Positions 17,117 to 26,703 of a stretch of 64,000 bases of DNA are shown piece after piece (the first letter of the stretch is position 1; every line of letters starts with the position of its first letter). The DNA comes from JBFMHP01 sp040752855 (GTDB taxonomy: Bacteria > Pseudomonadota > Gammaproteobacteria > RBG-16-57-12). The DNA lies in assembly GCA_040752855.1 (NCBI GenBank), contig JBFMHP010000006.1, forward strand, positions 50,312-114,311, given 5' to 3'. The translations under genes were made by a program, and so were the position numbers. Below the pieces are notes generated by a model. That model made no database searches, was not told the origin of the DNA, and saw nothing but the letters and a program-made list of their open reading frames with translations.

Positions 17117-18286
17117 CTACTCATAGGTCTTGACCCCGATGATTTTCAGGGCCTTCCTGACTTCCTTGGAAGCATCGGTGATCATGCGGATGGCCTTGGG
17201 ATAATCGCCCGCCGCGGCGGTCTTCTTGGCCTCCGCCGCCATCCAGCGCGCCTTCTCGACGGTGCGGTTGATCAAAACCATCTTGCCGGTGTCGGGGGCG
17301 TGCGTCTGGATGGCCACCGGAATCAGCTCTTCATAACTGACGTAACGTCCGAGTTCATATTCATACTCCTTCTTCGGGGTGCTCACGTCCACCGTGTAGG
17401 TCACCACCTGTTGGTGGAGCATCTTGGCCAGTGCGGTGTCGACGAGCGCGCGTGCCTTGACCAGAAGCTCATTGGCTTGCCCATAGCGGCCGTGCCCGGC
17501 AAGCGCCTCGGCCTCCCTGGCCAGCCCGCCCACCTGGCCGACATCATACGCGACGACCGCTTGCTCGCCCTCCTGCGCCGCAACCCGGTCATAGGCATCG
17601 CCGTATAACTCCTTGGCGTGGGCCAGTCCCTCGCGCAGATCGGCGTACCGCGCCCGCTCCATCGCCAGGACATCCTCGCTCGGAACCATGGCGGTGGCCA
17701 GGCTCAGCAACCGATAACTTTCATTGACCAAGGCGTTGGCCGCAGTCAAATCACCGGCCGCCAAGCGCGCCCTGGCCTCGGCAGCCTTCTCCTTGGCCTG
17801 ACTCAGCAGCCCCTTGGCCTCGGCGTTATCGCTCGCCAGCACGCGCTGACTGGGCTTGAACGTGAACATCATGCCCGCATACTGCACCTTCTCCTCGATT
17901 TCCTTGCGCGTGGCCGGCACCTCGCCGACGGTACGCATATCGAGTGCCTTGGCAGGACCGCCCTCCGGTGTTTGCTGTTGCGGCCGAGGCGCTGCCTGGG
18001 AGGGTGTTGGAATTGGGGATTCTGCCGGCGGTTTCGCTTCGGCTTCAGTCGATGGACTCGGCGGGACTTTAGGTGTCGCCTGCGCGGCGGGTGGGGTGGG
18101 TTGCGGGGTCTGTTCTGGCGAAGAGGCTTTGGAAGGAGGCGACGGTGTAAGTGAGGGTTGCGTTGGCGCGTCGATCTTTCCTGGTGCGGCGGCGCGATCT
18201 TGCACCATGCTTTGCCCGCCGCAGCCGACACCGAGTATCGCCACCAGCATCGCCGCACTCGGCGCCACCATGAGTCCTCTAAACAT
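17117..18286 (-). CDS. Helical lipoprotein of unknown function
   Basis: Start at 18286 gives a signal ending in the lipobox LGVGC. A Pro-rich spacer (about 25-110) follows, then long amphipathic helices with KEKAAEARARLAAGD, and repeated segments of about 60-90 residues in which an Ala-rich helix is followed by AxGxYxxA turns (LAGHGRYGQA, AAGDYPKA). Helical-repeat architecture suggests a periplasmic scaffold. No catalytic motif. GGGGGG lies just before the ATG. Confidence 0.7.
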   Translation of the reverse strand: MFRGLMVAPSAAMLVAILGVGCGGQSMVQDRAAAPGKIDAPTQPSLTPSPPSKASSPEQTPQPTPPAAQATPKVPPSPSTEAEAKPPAESPIPTPSQAAPRPQQQTPEGGPAKALDMRTVGEVPATRKEIEEKVQYAGMMFTFKPSQRVLASDNAEAKGLLSQAKEKAAEARARLAAGDLTAANALVNESYRLLSLATAMVPSEDVLAMERARYADLREGLAHAKELYGDAYDRVAAQEGEQAVVAYDVGQVGGLAREAEALAGHGRYGQANELLVKARALVDTALAKMLHQQVVTYTVDVSTPKKEYEYELGRYVSYEELIPVAIQTHAPDTGKMVLINRTVEKARWMAAEAKKTAAAGDYPKAIRMITDASKEVRKALKIIGVKTYE

Positions 18287-18581
18287 GCGCCCCCCTAAGT
18301 GATCGTTCAAGTATAGATCAACCAGTATCGCTCGAGTTTAACCCGATTGATCCCGGGCGCAATTGCAGCGCGCTTGAACTTTGGAGGTACCCCGTTAGGG
18401 GGTGGCCCGTCTCTCGGGCTAGCTCGGATTTCTCACCAGTGCGCGCAAAGATCGCGCCGGGCTTTGGTTTCACAAGGGATTTTCCGAAGAAGCGGAATAC
18501 AGGGCGTATTTCCGACTGAGGAAAATTTCTTGGGGAAGCAAAGAACAAGCGAGATCGTGTGCATCGGGTGAGAAATCCGGG
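18287..18581. other. Intergenic spacer
   Basis: About 295 bases between two minus-strand genes. It contains an imperfect hairpin CGGAATAC / GTATTTCCG (about 18491-18513). No convincing gene or terminator. Confidence 0.35.
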
Positions 18582-19973
18582 CTAGGCCTCATCCGGTACG
18601 GCGAATTTGAGGATCTCGGACTTATCCAGCGCGTGCAGATCCACCTTGAGATAGGCCACACCGTCTTCCGGAATCACCAGGGCCTCGGCCACGCCGGTGA
18701 CGGCCGTCATCGCGATGGCCAATTCCTCGGCGCGTTTGGCATCCACCGGGCCGACACGCACCAGATAGCTGCTGAGATACCGCGGGTTGCGCATGGTGGC
18801 GGCCACGAAAAACCAGACGAACGCGACCAAGGCGCACATCATGAACACCGCGCCGATGCCGTATTTGCCGTGTAGCCACCCGCCCAGCGCGCCGCCGATG
18901 AAGGCGCCAAGGAATTGCGCGGTGGAGTACACGCCCATCGCCGTGCCCTTGCGGTCCGGGGTGACCTCCTTGGCGACCAGCGAGGGCAGCGAGGCCTCCA
19001 GTACGTTGAAGGCGATGAAGAAGATCAGCAGCGCGGTGATGATGCTCATGACACTGCTGTGCCAGAACACCAGGGACAGCTCCGCGACGACCAAGGCGAT
19101 GATCGCGCCGACGAACACCTGTTTCATCTTGCGCTTGCTCTCGGCAATGATGATAAACGGCACCATCAGGAACAGGCCGAACAACAACACCGGCAGATAG
19201 ATATACCAGTGATGCGCCTTGTCCAGTCCCGCGATGTCCTGCAGGGCCAGGGGCATCACCACGAAGGTGGCCGTGAGCATCATGTGCAGGGACAGGATGC
19301 CGAAGTTCAGCCGCTGCAGTTGGGTATCGCGCAGCACGCTGGCGAACAAGGCCGGGACCGGCATGGTGTCGCGATGCAGTCCGCTGTGCACCGGCGTCGG
19401 CACTTGGCTGTGCAATAACACGATGCCGCCGAGGGCCAGCACGGCCGTGAGCCAAAAGATGCCGTCCACGCCGATCCAGCGATCGAGCACCGGCCCCAAG
19501 ACCAGCGATATGGCGAACGACACCCCGATGCTCATCCCGATCACCGCCATCGCCTTGAGGCGGTGTTCCTCGCGCGTGAGGTCGGAGGTCAGCGCCATGA
19601 TCGCCGCGGCGATCGCCCCGCTGCCCTGGATGGCGCGCCCGAGGATGACGCCGTAGATCGAATCGGCCATCGCGGCGATGACGCTGCCGGCGGCGAAGAT
19701 TAACAAACCGATGGTGATCACCCGCTTGCGGCCGATGCGGTCCGACCACATCCCGAACGGGATCGCCAGGATCGCCTGGGTCAGTCCGTAGGCGCCGATC
19801 GCCACGCCGACCAGAAACGGTGTCACACCTTCCAGATCCTGGGCGTACAGGGCAAAAACTGGGAGGATCATGAACAGCCCCATCATGCGCAGGGCATAGA
19901 TGCTGGCCAGGGAACTGACCGCGCGTTTCTCGCGTGGGGTCATGTCATCGATATGCTGATTTTGTTTTTTCAC
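18582..19973 (-). CDS. YajR-type major facilitator transporter
   Basis: 463 residues: 12 predicted membrane segments, with the MFS motif A GMWSDRIGRKRV between TM2 and TM3, plus a soluble C-terminal domain of about 65 residues after PRYLSSYLV that ends EILKFAVPDEA. This arrangement (MFS plus ferredoxin-like YAM domain) is that of YajR, a proton-driven exporter of unknown substrate. Start is GTG at 19973. Divergent from uvrA. Confidence 0.88.
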   Translation of the reverse strand: MKKQNQHIDDMTPREKRAVSSLASIYALRMMGLFMILPVFALYAQDLEGVTPFLVGVAIGAYGLTQAILAIPFGMWSDRIGRKRVITIGLLIFAAGSVIAAMADSIYGVILGRAIQGSGAIAAAIMALTSDLTREEHRLKAMAVIGMSIGVSFAISLVLGPVLDRWIGVDGIFWLTAVLALGGIVLLHSQVPTPVHSGLHRDTMPVPALFASVLRDTQLQRLNFGILSLHMMLTATFVVMPLALQDIAGLDKAHHWYIYLPVLLFGLFLMVPFIIIAESKRKMKQVFVGAIIALVVAELSLVFWHSSVMSIITALLIFFIAFNVLEASLPSLVAKEVTPDRKGTAMGVYSTAQFLGAFIGGALGGWLHGKYGIGAVFMMCALVAFVWFFVAATMRNPRYLSSYLVRVGPVDAKRAEELAIAMTAVTGVAEALVIPEDGVAYLKVDLHALDKSEILKFAVPDEA

Positions 19974-20025
19974 TACGACTTCTCAACAGCGTGTGTGTGT
20001 TTTGCGTCATAAGCGCGAGGCATCG

Positions 20026-20031
20026 TATAGT
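20026..20031 (+). promoter_or_regulatory. Possible -10 of uvrA promoter
   Basis: TATAGT lies 30 bases before the uvrA ATG, with a weak TTGCGT 18 bases upstream. No LexA-type CTG-N10-CAG box was found in the 88-base spacer. Confidence 0.35.
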
Positions 20032-20061
20032 AGCAGGTTACTCCGTGAGCGAAAATAACCG

Positions 20062-22893
20062 ATGGATACGATCAAGATCCGTGGGGCCCGCACCCACAAC
20101 CTGAAAAACATCGACCTCGACCTGCCCCGCGACAAACTCATCGTCTTCACCGGCCTTTCCGGTTCAGGCAAGTCATCGCTGGCCTTCGATACGATTTATG
20201 CCGAGGGCCAACGCCGCTACGTCGAATCGCTCTCAAGCTATGCGCGTCAATTCCTGGAGATGATGGAAAAGCCCGATGTCGATCACATCGAAGGGCTGTC
20301 ACCGGCGATCTCCATCGAACAGAAGACCACTTCGCACAACCCGCGCTCCACCGTGGGCACGGTCACCGAGATCTACGATTATCTGCGCCTGCTGTTTGCG
20401 CGGGTCGGCGAGCCGCGTTGCCCGGAGCATCACATCACGCTACAAGCACAGACCGTCAGCCAGATGGTCGATCAGGTGCTGGCCCTGCCCGAGGGCGCGC
20501 GCCTGATGCTGCTCGCCCCGGTGATCAAGGAGCGCAAGGGCGAGCACCAGAATGTCTTGAATGAACTGCGCACCCAGGGCTACGTGCGCGCGCGTATCGA
20601 CGGCCAGGTCATCGAACTCGACGCGGCCCCCGCGCTCGATCTGCACAAGAAACACACCATCGAGGTGGTGGTCGATCGCTTCAAGGTGCGCCCCGACCTG
20701 GCCCAGCGCCTGGCCGAATCCTTCGAGACCGCGCTGCACCTGACCGACGGTGTGGCGAGCGTGGCCTATCTGGATGAACCGGAACGGCCGGAGCTGGTCT
20801 TTTCCGCGAAATTCGCCTGTCCCGAATGCGGCTACGCCATCGCCGAACTCGAGCCGCGCATCTTCTCCTTCAACAATCCGGCGGGCGCCTGCCCCGAATG
20901 TGACGGGCTGGGCGTCAAACAATTTTTCGATCCGCAGCGCGTGATCATCGACGCCGGACTGCCGCTGCCCGGCGGGGCGCTACGGGGGTGGGACCGGCGC
21001 AATGCATATTACTATTCGATGCTCTGCTCGCTCGCAGCGCATTACCAATTCGACATCGAGACACCGTATGCCGAACTGCCCGAGAGGATTCGGCAGGTCG
21101 TGCTCTACGGCAGCGGCGAGGAGGCCATCGCCTTCAGTTATCCCGGCGAGCGCGGACGCATGGTCACGCGCGAGCATCCCTTCGAGGGCGTGATCCCGAA
21201 CATGGCACGCCGTTATCGCGAGAGCGATTCCAATGTCATCCGCGAGGAGCTGGCGAAATATCTCAGCACCCAGACCTGCCCTTCGTGCGCGGGCACGCGC
21301 CTCGCGCGCGGCGCGCGTCATGTGTTCCTCGCCGAGCGCACCTTGCCGCAGGTGGCCGCGTTGCCGATCGGCGCGGCGCACGAGTTTTTCGCCGCACTGC
21401 ACCTGACGGGGCGGCGCGGTGAGATCGCCGACAAGATCGTCAAGGAGATCAATCAGCGTCTGAAGTTTCTGATCGATGTCGGGCTCGAATATCTCTCGCT
21501 CGACCGCAGCGCCGAAACCCTCTCCGGCGGCGAGGCGCAGCGCATCCGGCTGGCCAGCCAGATCGGCGCCGGGCTGGTAGGTGTGATGTATGTGCTCGAT
21601 GAGCCCTCCATCGGTCTGCATCAGCGTGACAATCAGCGCCTGCTCAACACCCTGGTGTATCTGCGCGATATCGGCAACACCGTAATCGTGGTCGAACACG
21701 ACGAGGACGCCATTCGCCTCGCCGATCACGTAGTCGACATCGGCCCCGGTGCCGGGGTGCATGGCGGCGCGATCGTCGCGCAAGGCGCGCCCGAAGACAT
21801 CCTGCAAAACCCGGATTCACTCACCGGCCAATACCTCAGCGGCAAACGCCGGATCGCCGTGCCGCGACAGCGCACGCCGGTCAATCCGTTGAAGATGCTG
21901 TCCCTGAACGGCGCCACCGGCAACAATCTGAAGGACGTTTCGATCGAAATCCCGCTGGGACTCATGACGGCGATCACCGGGGTCTCCGGCTCCGGCAAGT
22001 CGACGCTGATCAACGACACGCTCTACAAGATCCTGGCGCGCGATCTGAATCATGCCGGCACCGAACCGGCGCCGCATCGTGCGATCAGCGGATTGGAGCA
22101 CCTCGACAAGGTGGTCGACATCGACCAGAGCCCGATTGGGCGCACACCGCGCTCCAACCCGGCGACCTACACCGGCCTGTTCACCCCCATCCGCGAACTG
22201 CTCGCCGGCACCCAGGAGGCCCGCGCGCGCGGTTATACGCCGGGACGATTTAGTTTCAACGTCAAGGGCGGCCGCTGCGAAGCCTGCCAGGGCGACGGGC
22301 TGATCAAGGTGGAGATGCACTTCCTGCCGGACATCTACGTGCCGTGCGATGTCTGCAAGGGCCGGCGCTACAATCGCGAGACCCTGGAGATCCGCTATAA
22401 GGGCAAGAACATCCACGAGATCCTGGAGCAGACCGTGGAAGACGCGCGCGCCTTCTTCGACAGCGTGCCGATGGTCGCCCGCAAGCTGCAAACGCTCATC
22501 GATGTGGGCCTGAGTTACATCCGGCTCGGCCAAAGCGCCACCACCCTCTCCGGCGGCGAGGCCCAACGCGTGAAGCTGGCCAAGGAACTCTCCAAGCGCG
22601 ACACCGGCCAGACCATCTACATCCTCGATGAACCCACCACCGGGCTGCACTTCCATGACATCGAACAACTGCTCGAAATGCTCCATCGCCTGCGCGACCA
22701 CGGCAACACCGTCGTCGTCATCGAACACAACCTGGATGTGATCAAGACGGCCGACTGGATCATCGATCTCGGCCCGGAGGGCGGTGACAAGGGCGGCCAG
22801 ATCATCGCCACCGGCACACCGGAGGATGTGGCGCGTGTTCCGCACTCCTACACCGGGCAATTCCTCGCTCCAATGCTGAACAGATACGACTGA
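20062..22893 (+). CDS. uvrA: UvrABC excinuclease subunit A
   Basis: Damage-recognition ATPase of nucleotide excision repair. 943 residues, normal length. Walker A motifs GLSGSGKSS (31-39) and GVSGSGKST, two LSGGEAQR signatures, LDEPSIGLHQRD and LDEPTTGLHFHD, and zinc modules with CPECGYA and CEACQGDG/CDVCKGRR. All elements are intact, so this is the functional UvrA as opposed to the double-length paralogue at 48.3-53.9 kb. Confidence 0.97.
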   Translation: MDTIKIRGARTHNLKNIDLDLPRDKLIVFTGLSGSGKSSLAFDTIYAEGQRRYVESLSSYARQFLEMMEKPDVDHIEGLSPAISIEQKTTSHNPRSTVGTVTEIYDYLRLLFARVGEPRCPEHHITLQAQTVSQMVDQVLALPEGARLMLLAPVIKERKGEHQNVLNELRTQGYVRARIDGQVIELDAAPALDLHKKHTIEVVVDRFKVRPDLAQRLAESFETALHLTDGVASVAYLDEPERPELVFSAKFACPECGYAIAELEPRIFSFNNPAGACPECDGLGVKQFFDPQRVIIDAGLPLPGGALRGWDRRNAYYYSMLCSLAAHYQFDIETPYAELPERIRQVVLYGSGEEAIAFSYPGERGRMVTREHPFEGVIPNMARRYRESDSNVIREELAKYLSTQTCPSCAGTRLARGARHVFLAERTLPQVAALPIGAAHEFFAALHLTGRRGEIADKIVKEINQRLKFLIDVGLEYLSLDRSAETLSGGEAQRIRLASQIGAGLVGVMYVLDEPSIGLHQRDNQRLLNTLVYLRDIGNTVIVVEHDEDAIRLADHVVDIGPGAGVHGGAIVAQGAPEDILQNPDSLTGQYLSGKRRIAVPRQRTPVNPLKMLSLNGATGNNLKDVSIEIPLGLMTAITGVSGSGKSTLINDTLYKILARDLNHAGTEPAPHRAISGLEHLDKVVDIDQSPIGRTPRSNPATYTGLFTPIRELLAGTQEARARGYTPGRFSFNVKGGRCEACQGDGLIKVEMHFLPDIYVPCDVCKGRRYNRETLEIRYKGKNIHEILEQTVEDARAFFDSVPMVARKLQTLIDVGLSYIRLGQSATTLSGGEAQRVKLAKELSKRDTGQTIYILDEPTTGLHFHDIEQLLEMLHRLRDHGNTVVVIEHNLDVIKTADWIIDLGPEGGDKGGQIIATGTPEDVARVPHSYTGQFLAPMLNRYD

Positions 22894-22917
22894 GGCCTAT
22901 CCAAGGCAAACCTTTGA

Positions 22918-22946
22918 TTGACAATGAGTCTCTTAGCTCATATAGT
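22918..22946 (+). promoter_or_regulatory. Sigma-70 promoter with embedded inverted-repeat operator
   Basis: TTGACA (22918-22923), 17-base spacer, TATAGT (22941-22946). Within the spacer, ATGAG (22924-22928) and CTCAT (22937-22941) form an inverted repeat with 8-base separation. The placement fits autorepression by the Rrf2 protein encoded directly downstream. Confidence 0.7.
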
Positions 22947-22965
22947 CATGGCCAGAGAGAATAAG

Positions 22966-23370
22966 ATGATCAGCAGAACCGGCAAACACGCACTCCATAT
23001 CCTTGGCTATCTGGTACAGCATCCAGGCGACTGGATCTCCGGCCAGGATATCGCCAAGGCCACGTGCATTCCCGCCAATTACCAGGGCAAGATCCTCAAC
23101 ACCCTGGCAAAACATGGCTTCGTGGAATCACGCAAAGGCTGGGGCGGCGGCTTCAAGATCAATCCCGCAGCCCTCGATCGCAGCATCGATGAGGTATTGG
23201 AGATTGTCGAAGGCCCCACCGCCGCCGAAGGCAAGGAATGCGTCTACGGCCTGGGGCTGTGCAATGACAGCCAGCCCTGCCCGCTGCATCCCTATTTCAA
23301 ACCGATCCGCGGCGCCTTCGACAACATGCTGCATAAGGTCACCATCGGCGAGCTGGTCGCGGAGAAGTAG
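22966..23370 (+). CDS. Rrf2-family transcriptional regulator
   Basis: 134 residues: winged helix-turn-helix (SGQDIAKATCIPANYQGKILNTL, wing GWGGGFKI) followed by a dimer helix and a Cys cluster, C-x6-C-x5-C (ECVYGLGLC, QPCPLH), suitable for an Fe-S or redox sensor. Spacing differs from IscR and NsrR, so the ligand is unknown. Start at 22966 is chosen because the promoter -10 lies at 22941-22946, which excludes the upstream starts; AGAGAG precedes it. Confidence 0.85.
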   Translation: MISRTGKHALHILGYLVQHPGDWISGQDIAKATCIPANYQGKILNTLAKHGFVESRKGWGGGFKINPAALDRSIDEVLEIVEGPTAAEGKECVYGLGLCNDSQPCPLHPYFKPIRGAFDNMLHKVTIGELVAEK

Positions 23371-23377
23371 CTCGCAG

Positions 23378-24115
23378 TCAGCCGCCGCGTACCGTGAACG
23401 GCATCCCGACCTCGATCCCCAGCACACGCGCCGCACTGCCCTGATTGACCGCAAGCTCCACCAGCCCGATCGAATTCTCATACCAAAAGGCCCGCCCCAC
23501 CGGCACCTCGGAAAAGGTGCGGGCATGATGCAGTCGTTGGCCGTTGATCTGAATCACCGCCTGCTGCGAAATCGCATCGGCGCGCATCCCGCTCATGACA
23601 TTGCCATAGTGATCGATGTAGACCGCCGCCGCATATTCCTCCGGCCAGCCGGGATCGGTAGACGGCGCGCACGTCACTAGATCATTTTCCCGCAGCGTGC
23701 CGGCCGCGATGCGCGCAGCAATGGGGGCAAACAAATCCCGGCCATGAAAGCTTGAGGTCAGTCGTTCCGGCCGCCAACGAATGTGATGCCACTGCACCTG
23801 GTCGGCGCGCTTGGTCACCACGGAAAACAGACCGTTGTCCGGCCCCACGAACCAGCGGCCATCGATTTTCACGGCCGCGGTTTCACGATCACTGCCCACC
23901 GCCGGATCGATCACGCAGAGAAACACCGTATCCATTGGAAATTCACGGATCATGGCCGCCAGCAGGAAGGCAGCGGCGCGGATGTCGAAGGCCGGCACGT
24001 CATGCATCAAATCCACCACCGGCTCGGCGGGCGCGTGTTGATGCAGCACCGCCTTCATCTGTCCGACATAGGGGCCTTGATAGCCGAAATCCGTGAATAA
24101 TACGATCATGATCAA
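23378..24115 (-). CDS. SAM hydroxide adenosyltransferase (DUF62 family)
   Basis: 245 residues. The family hydrolyses S-adenosylmethionine to adenosine and methionine using an Asp-Arg-His set. N-terminal LFTDFGYQGPYVGQMKAV, VIDPAVGSDRE, FVGPDNGLFS, SSFHGRDLFAP and YIDHYGNVMSG are diagnostic. Metabolic purpose in bacteria is uncertain. Convergent with the Rrf2 gene. ATG 24115 or 24109 are both possible starts. Confidence 0.9.
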   Translation of the reverse strand: MIMIVLFTDFGYQGPYVGQMKAVLHQHAPAEPVVDLMHDVPAFDIRAAAFLLAAMIREFPMDTVFLCVIDPAVGSDRETAAVKIDGRWFVGPDNGLFSVVTKRADQVQWHHIRWRPERLTSSFHGRDLFAPIAARIAAGTLRENDLVTCAPSTDPGWPEEYAAAVYIDHYGNVMSGMRADAISQQAVIQINGQRLHHARTFSEVPVGRAFWYENSIGLVELAVNQGSAARVLGIEVGMPFTVRGG

Positions 24116-24238
24116 TCCGGTCGTTGAATGGTCTTTACGCCGCTGCCTTCTTGCTCAAGCATCGGCACACAACACACCCGCGTCAAGACATGAGGCACGC
24201 TAAATCGCCTATACTTTCTTCATAGCTGGAAGATTGAT

Positions 24239-24769
24239 ATGAAAAAAGTTTGTCTGCTCATCTCATTGCTGATGCTCGGCGGTTGCGCCACCCAGATCCC
24301 TACCGCCATCCGCCAAGGGCCGCCGGTTCCGGTGCTCTTGGCCGAGGTCCGTGCGGATTCGAAACGCTTCGAGGGCGCCGAGGTGCGCTGGGGCGGCGTG
24401 ATCGCGAAGGTCAACAACCAAGCGGCGCAGACCGACATCGAGATCGTCAGCCGCGCACTGGGCAGCGACGGCAAGCCGGCGCTGGAGGGCTTCAGTGACG
24501 GCCGCTTCATCGCCCGTTTCCAGGGATTCGTCGATCCCCTCGTCTTCAGTCCCGGACGCCAGCTGACCGTGGCCGGCATCCTCAGTGGCGAGCTCACGGG
24601 CAAGATCGGCGAGTTCGAGTATCGCTACCCGGTGGTCAACGTCACGATCTTCCAGCTGTGGCCGGAGCCCGAACCGCTGCGCTACTATGAGTATCCTTAT
24701 CCACCCTGGTACGACGATCCATGGTGGCCCTACCCGTACCCGCATCACTATCCGCCCTACTACTGGTGA
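24239..24769 (+). CDS. Slp-family outer-membrane lipoprotein, copy 1
   Basis: 176 residues, lipobox LGGC at residues 13-16. Slp fold with VRWGGVIAKV and FEYRYPVVNVTIFQLWPE. The last 35 residues are an extraordinary Tyr/Trp/Pro/His tail (YPYPPWYDDPWW...), probably surface exposed. GGAAGA precedes the ATG. Slp proteins are starvation or stationary-phase induced in E. coli. Tandem paralogue follows after 9 bases. Confidence 0.88.
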   Translation: MKKVCLLISLLMLGGCATQIPTAIRQGPPVPVLLAEVRADSKRFEGAEVRWGGVIAKVNNQAAQTDIEIVSRALGSDGKPALEGFSDGRFIARFQGFVDPLVFSPGRQLTVAGILSGELTGKIGEFEYRYPVVNVTIFQLWPEPEPLRYYEYPYPPWYDDPWWPYPYPHHYPPYYW

Positions 24770-24778
24770 TATCGACTT

Positions 24779-25273
24779 ATGACACGACAACTCTGCCTTC
24801 GAATCTCGCTCGCAACCCTGCTGCTGACTGCCTGCGCCACCACGCCGAAAATGGATACCACCGGCATCGATCTTTCCGTCACCCCCCAGCGAGCGGTTGC
24901 GGAAGCACAGGCCCTGCAAGGGGCCCCGCTGCTGTGGGGCGGGGTGATCATCAACAGTGCCAACCTCAAGGACACCACGCAACTCGAGATCCTGGCCTAT
25001 CCCCTGCAATCCGATCAGCGGCCGGACACCGATCAGACACCGCTGGGCCGCTTCATCGCCCAGCAGGATGGTTATCTTGAGATCAGCGACTACGCCCAAG
25101 GTCGGCTGGTCACCGTCAAAGGCACGCTGCTGCCCAGCCGCGCGGGGCGCATCGGCGAGACCGAATACACCTACCCCGTGCTGCATGCCACGCAACTGCA
25201 CCTTTGGCCAAAACGCGGCTCCGCCCCCGAGACGCGCGTGCAATTCGGGATCGGGGTGCTGTTCCATGATTGA
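24779..25273 (+). CDS. Slp-family outer-membrane lipoprotein, copy 2
   Basis: 164 residues, lipobox LTAC. Same core as its neighbour (LLWGGVIINS, ETEYTYPVLHATQLHLWP) but with a short tail RGSAPETRVQFGIGVLFHD in place of the aromatic tail. An ancient tandem duplication is likely. Same operon as copy 1. Confidence 0.87.
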   Translation: MTRQLCLRISLATLLLTACATTPKMDTTGIDLSVTPQRAVAEAQALQGAPLLWGGVIINSANLKDTTQLEILAYPLQSDQRPDTDQTPLGRFIAQQDGYLEISDYAQGRLVTVKGTLLPSRAGRIGETEYTYPVLHATQLHLWPKRGSAPETRVQFGIGVLFHD

Positions 25274-25301
25274 GCCCGTCCACGGTTTATCCAACACCCG
25301 C

Positions 25302-25336
25302 TTGACTTGCCAATAAGAATCATTATCATTCTTATC
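25302..25336 (+). promoter_or_regulatory. Promoter with overlapping Fur box
   Basis: TTGACT (25302-25307), 16-base spacer, TATCAT (25324-25329). The stretch 25312-25336 contains AAGAAT and ATTCTT arms around CATTATC, a strong match to the GATAAT/ATTATC Fur-box hexamer pattern. It overlaps the -10, so Fur-iron would repress the imelysin operon. Confidence 0.85.
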
Positions 25337-25369
25337 TGAGAACCCAAAACCTGGGGACCCGGCGGACGC

Positions 25370-25396
25370 CGCCGCGCGCGGTTTCTCTGCGCGGCG
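25370..25396 (+). promoter_or_regulatory. GC-rich leader hairpin
   Basis: CGCCGCGC pairs with GCGCGGCG across an 11-base loop, between the Fur promoter and the imelysin start. No T-run follows, so it is more likely an mRNA-stability element than a terminator. Confidence 0.4.
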
Positions 25397-25435
25397 ACCT
25401 TCATTTTCACGCTCCATCACCGTAGGCAAAGAACC

Positions 25436-26686
25436 ATGAATAAGACACTCACCTTCATCGCCGGCCTGTGCCTCGCTAGCCAAGCCTGGGCAGCTCCCAG
25501 CGAGCAAGACGTCATCAAACACTACGCCGACCTGGCCCAGGCCGTGTACGATGATTCGTTGATCACCGCCCGCGAGCTGCAGAAGGCGGTCGATCAGCTG
25601 ATCGCCGCGCCCACCGAGAAGAATCTCGCCGCCGCCCGCGCCGCCTGGAAGGCCGCCCGCGTGCCCTATCAGCAGTCCGAGGCCTACCGCTTCGGCAACC
25701 CGATCGTCGATGAATGGGAAGGCAAGGTCAACGCCTGGCCGCTGGACGAAGGACTGATCGACTACGTGGCCGCAAGCTACGGCGATGAATCGGACGAAAA
25801 CATGTATTACACCGCCAACATCATCGCCAACCCCAAGCTCAAGATCGGCGGCAGGACCATCGATGCCACCACCATCACCAAGGAACTGCTGCGCGACTCG
25901 CTCCACGAGATCGACGAGGTAGAGACCAATGTCGCCACCGGCTATCACGCCATCGAATTTCTGCTCTGGGGACAGGACCTCAACGGCACCGGCCCGGGCG
26001 CGGGCAAGCGGCCGGCCAGCGACTACGACACGAAAAACTGCACCGGCGGCCACTGCGACCGGCGCGCGGCCTATCTGAAGGCGGCCACCGATCTGCTGGT
26101 GGACGACCTCGCCTGGATGACCGCCCAGTGGACGGAGAAGGGCGCCGCACGCAAGGCCTTACTGGAAGGCAAACCGCAGCAAGGCATCGCCACGGTCTTC
26201 ACCGGCATGGGCAGTCTCTCCTACGGCGAGCTGGCCGGTGAACGCACCAAGCTCGGGCTGATGCTGCATGATCCGGAGGAAGAACACGATTGTTTCAGCG
26301 ACAACACCCATCAGTCGCATTACTACGACGTGCTCGGCATCAAGAACGTCTACACCGGCAGCTACTCGCGCGTGAATGGTAAAAAACTAAGCGGGCCGAG
26401 TGTTGCGGACCTCGTCGCCGCAAAGGACGCAGCAGCGGACAAGCAGCTGCGCGCCCTGCTCGATGACTCGCTTGCGAAGATGCAGCGCATCGTCGACAGC
26501 GCGGAGAAAAACCGCGTGGCCTACGATCAATTGATCGCCCAGGGCAACAAGGAAGGCAACGCCATGGTGCTGGCCGCGGTCAACGCCCTCGTGGCGCAGA
26601 CCAAGGGGATCGAGAAGGCGGTGGCCGCGCTGCAACTCGCGCCGATCGCCTTCCAAGGTTCCGACAGTCTGGACAAAAAAGAATAG
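25436..26686 (+). CDS. Imelysin-family iron-regulated protein (IrpA/ICMP-like)
   Basis: 416 residues with signal peptide MNKTLTFIAGLCLASQAWA. Four-helix imelysin repeats; the conserved GxHxxE motif is GYHAIE at 169-174, and AYRFGNPIVDEWEGKVNAWPLDEGLIDY is typical. Family members are periplasmic or outer-membrane and respond to iron; they are not proven peptidases. First gene after the Fur box, heading a five-gene iron operon. Confidence 0.92.
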   Translation: MNKTLTFIAGLCLASQAWAAPSEQDVIKHYADLAQAVYDDSLITARELQKAVDQLIAAPTEKNLAAARAAWKAARVPYQQSEAYRFGNPIVDEWEGKVNAWPLDEGLIDYVAASYGDESDENMYYTANIIANPKLKIGGRTIDATTITKELLRDSLHEIDEVETNVATGYHAIEFLLWGQDLNGTGPGAGKRPASDYDTKNCTGGHCDRRAAYLKAATDLLVDDLAWMTAQWTEKGAARKALLEGKPQQGIATVFTGMGSLSYGELAGERTKLGLMLHDPEEEHDCFSDNTHQSHYYDVLGIKNVYTGSYSRVNGKKLSGPSVADLVAAKDAAADKQLRALLDDSLAKMQRIVDSAEKNRVAYDQLIAQGNKEGNAMVLAAVNALVAQTKGIEKAVAALQLAPIAFQGSDSLDKKE

Positions 26687-26703
26687 GACACGCGAACCGG
26701 CCT

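Noticed and set aside
19981..20061. LexA (SOS) box upstream of uvrA
   Set aside because: No CTG-N10-CAG pattern or other clear LexA palindrome could be found in the 88-base spacer.
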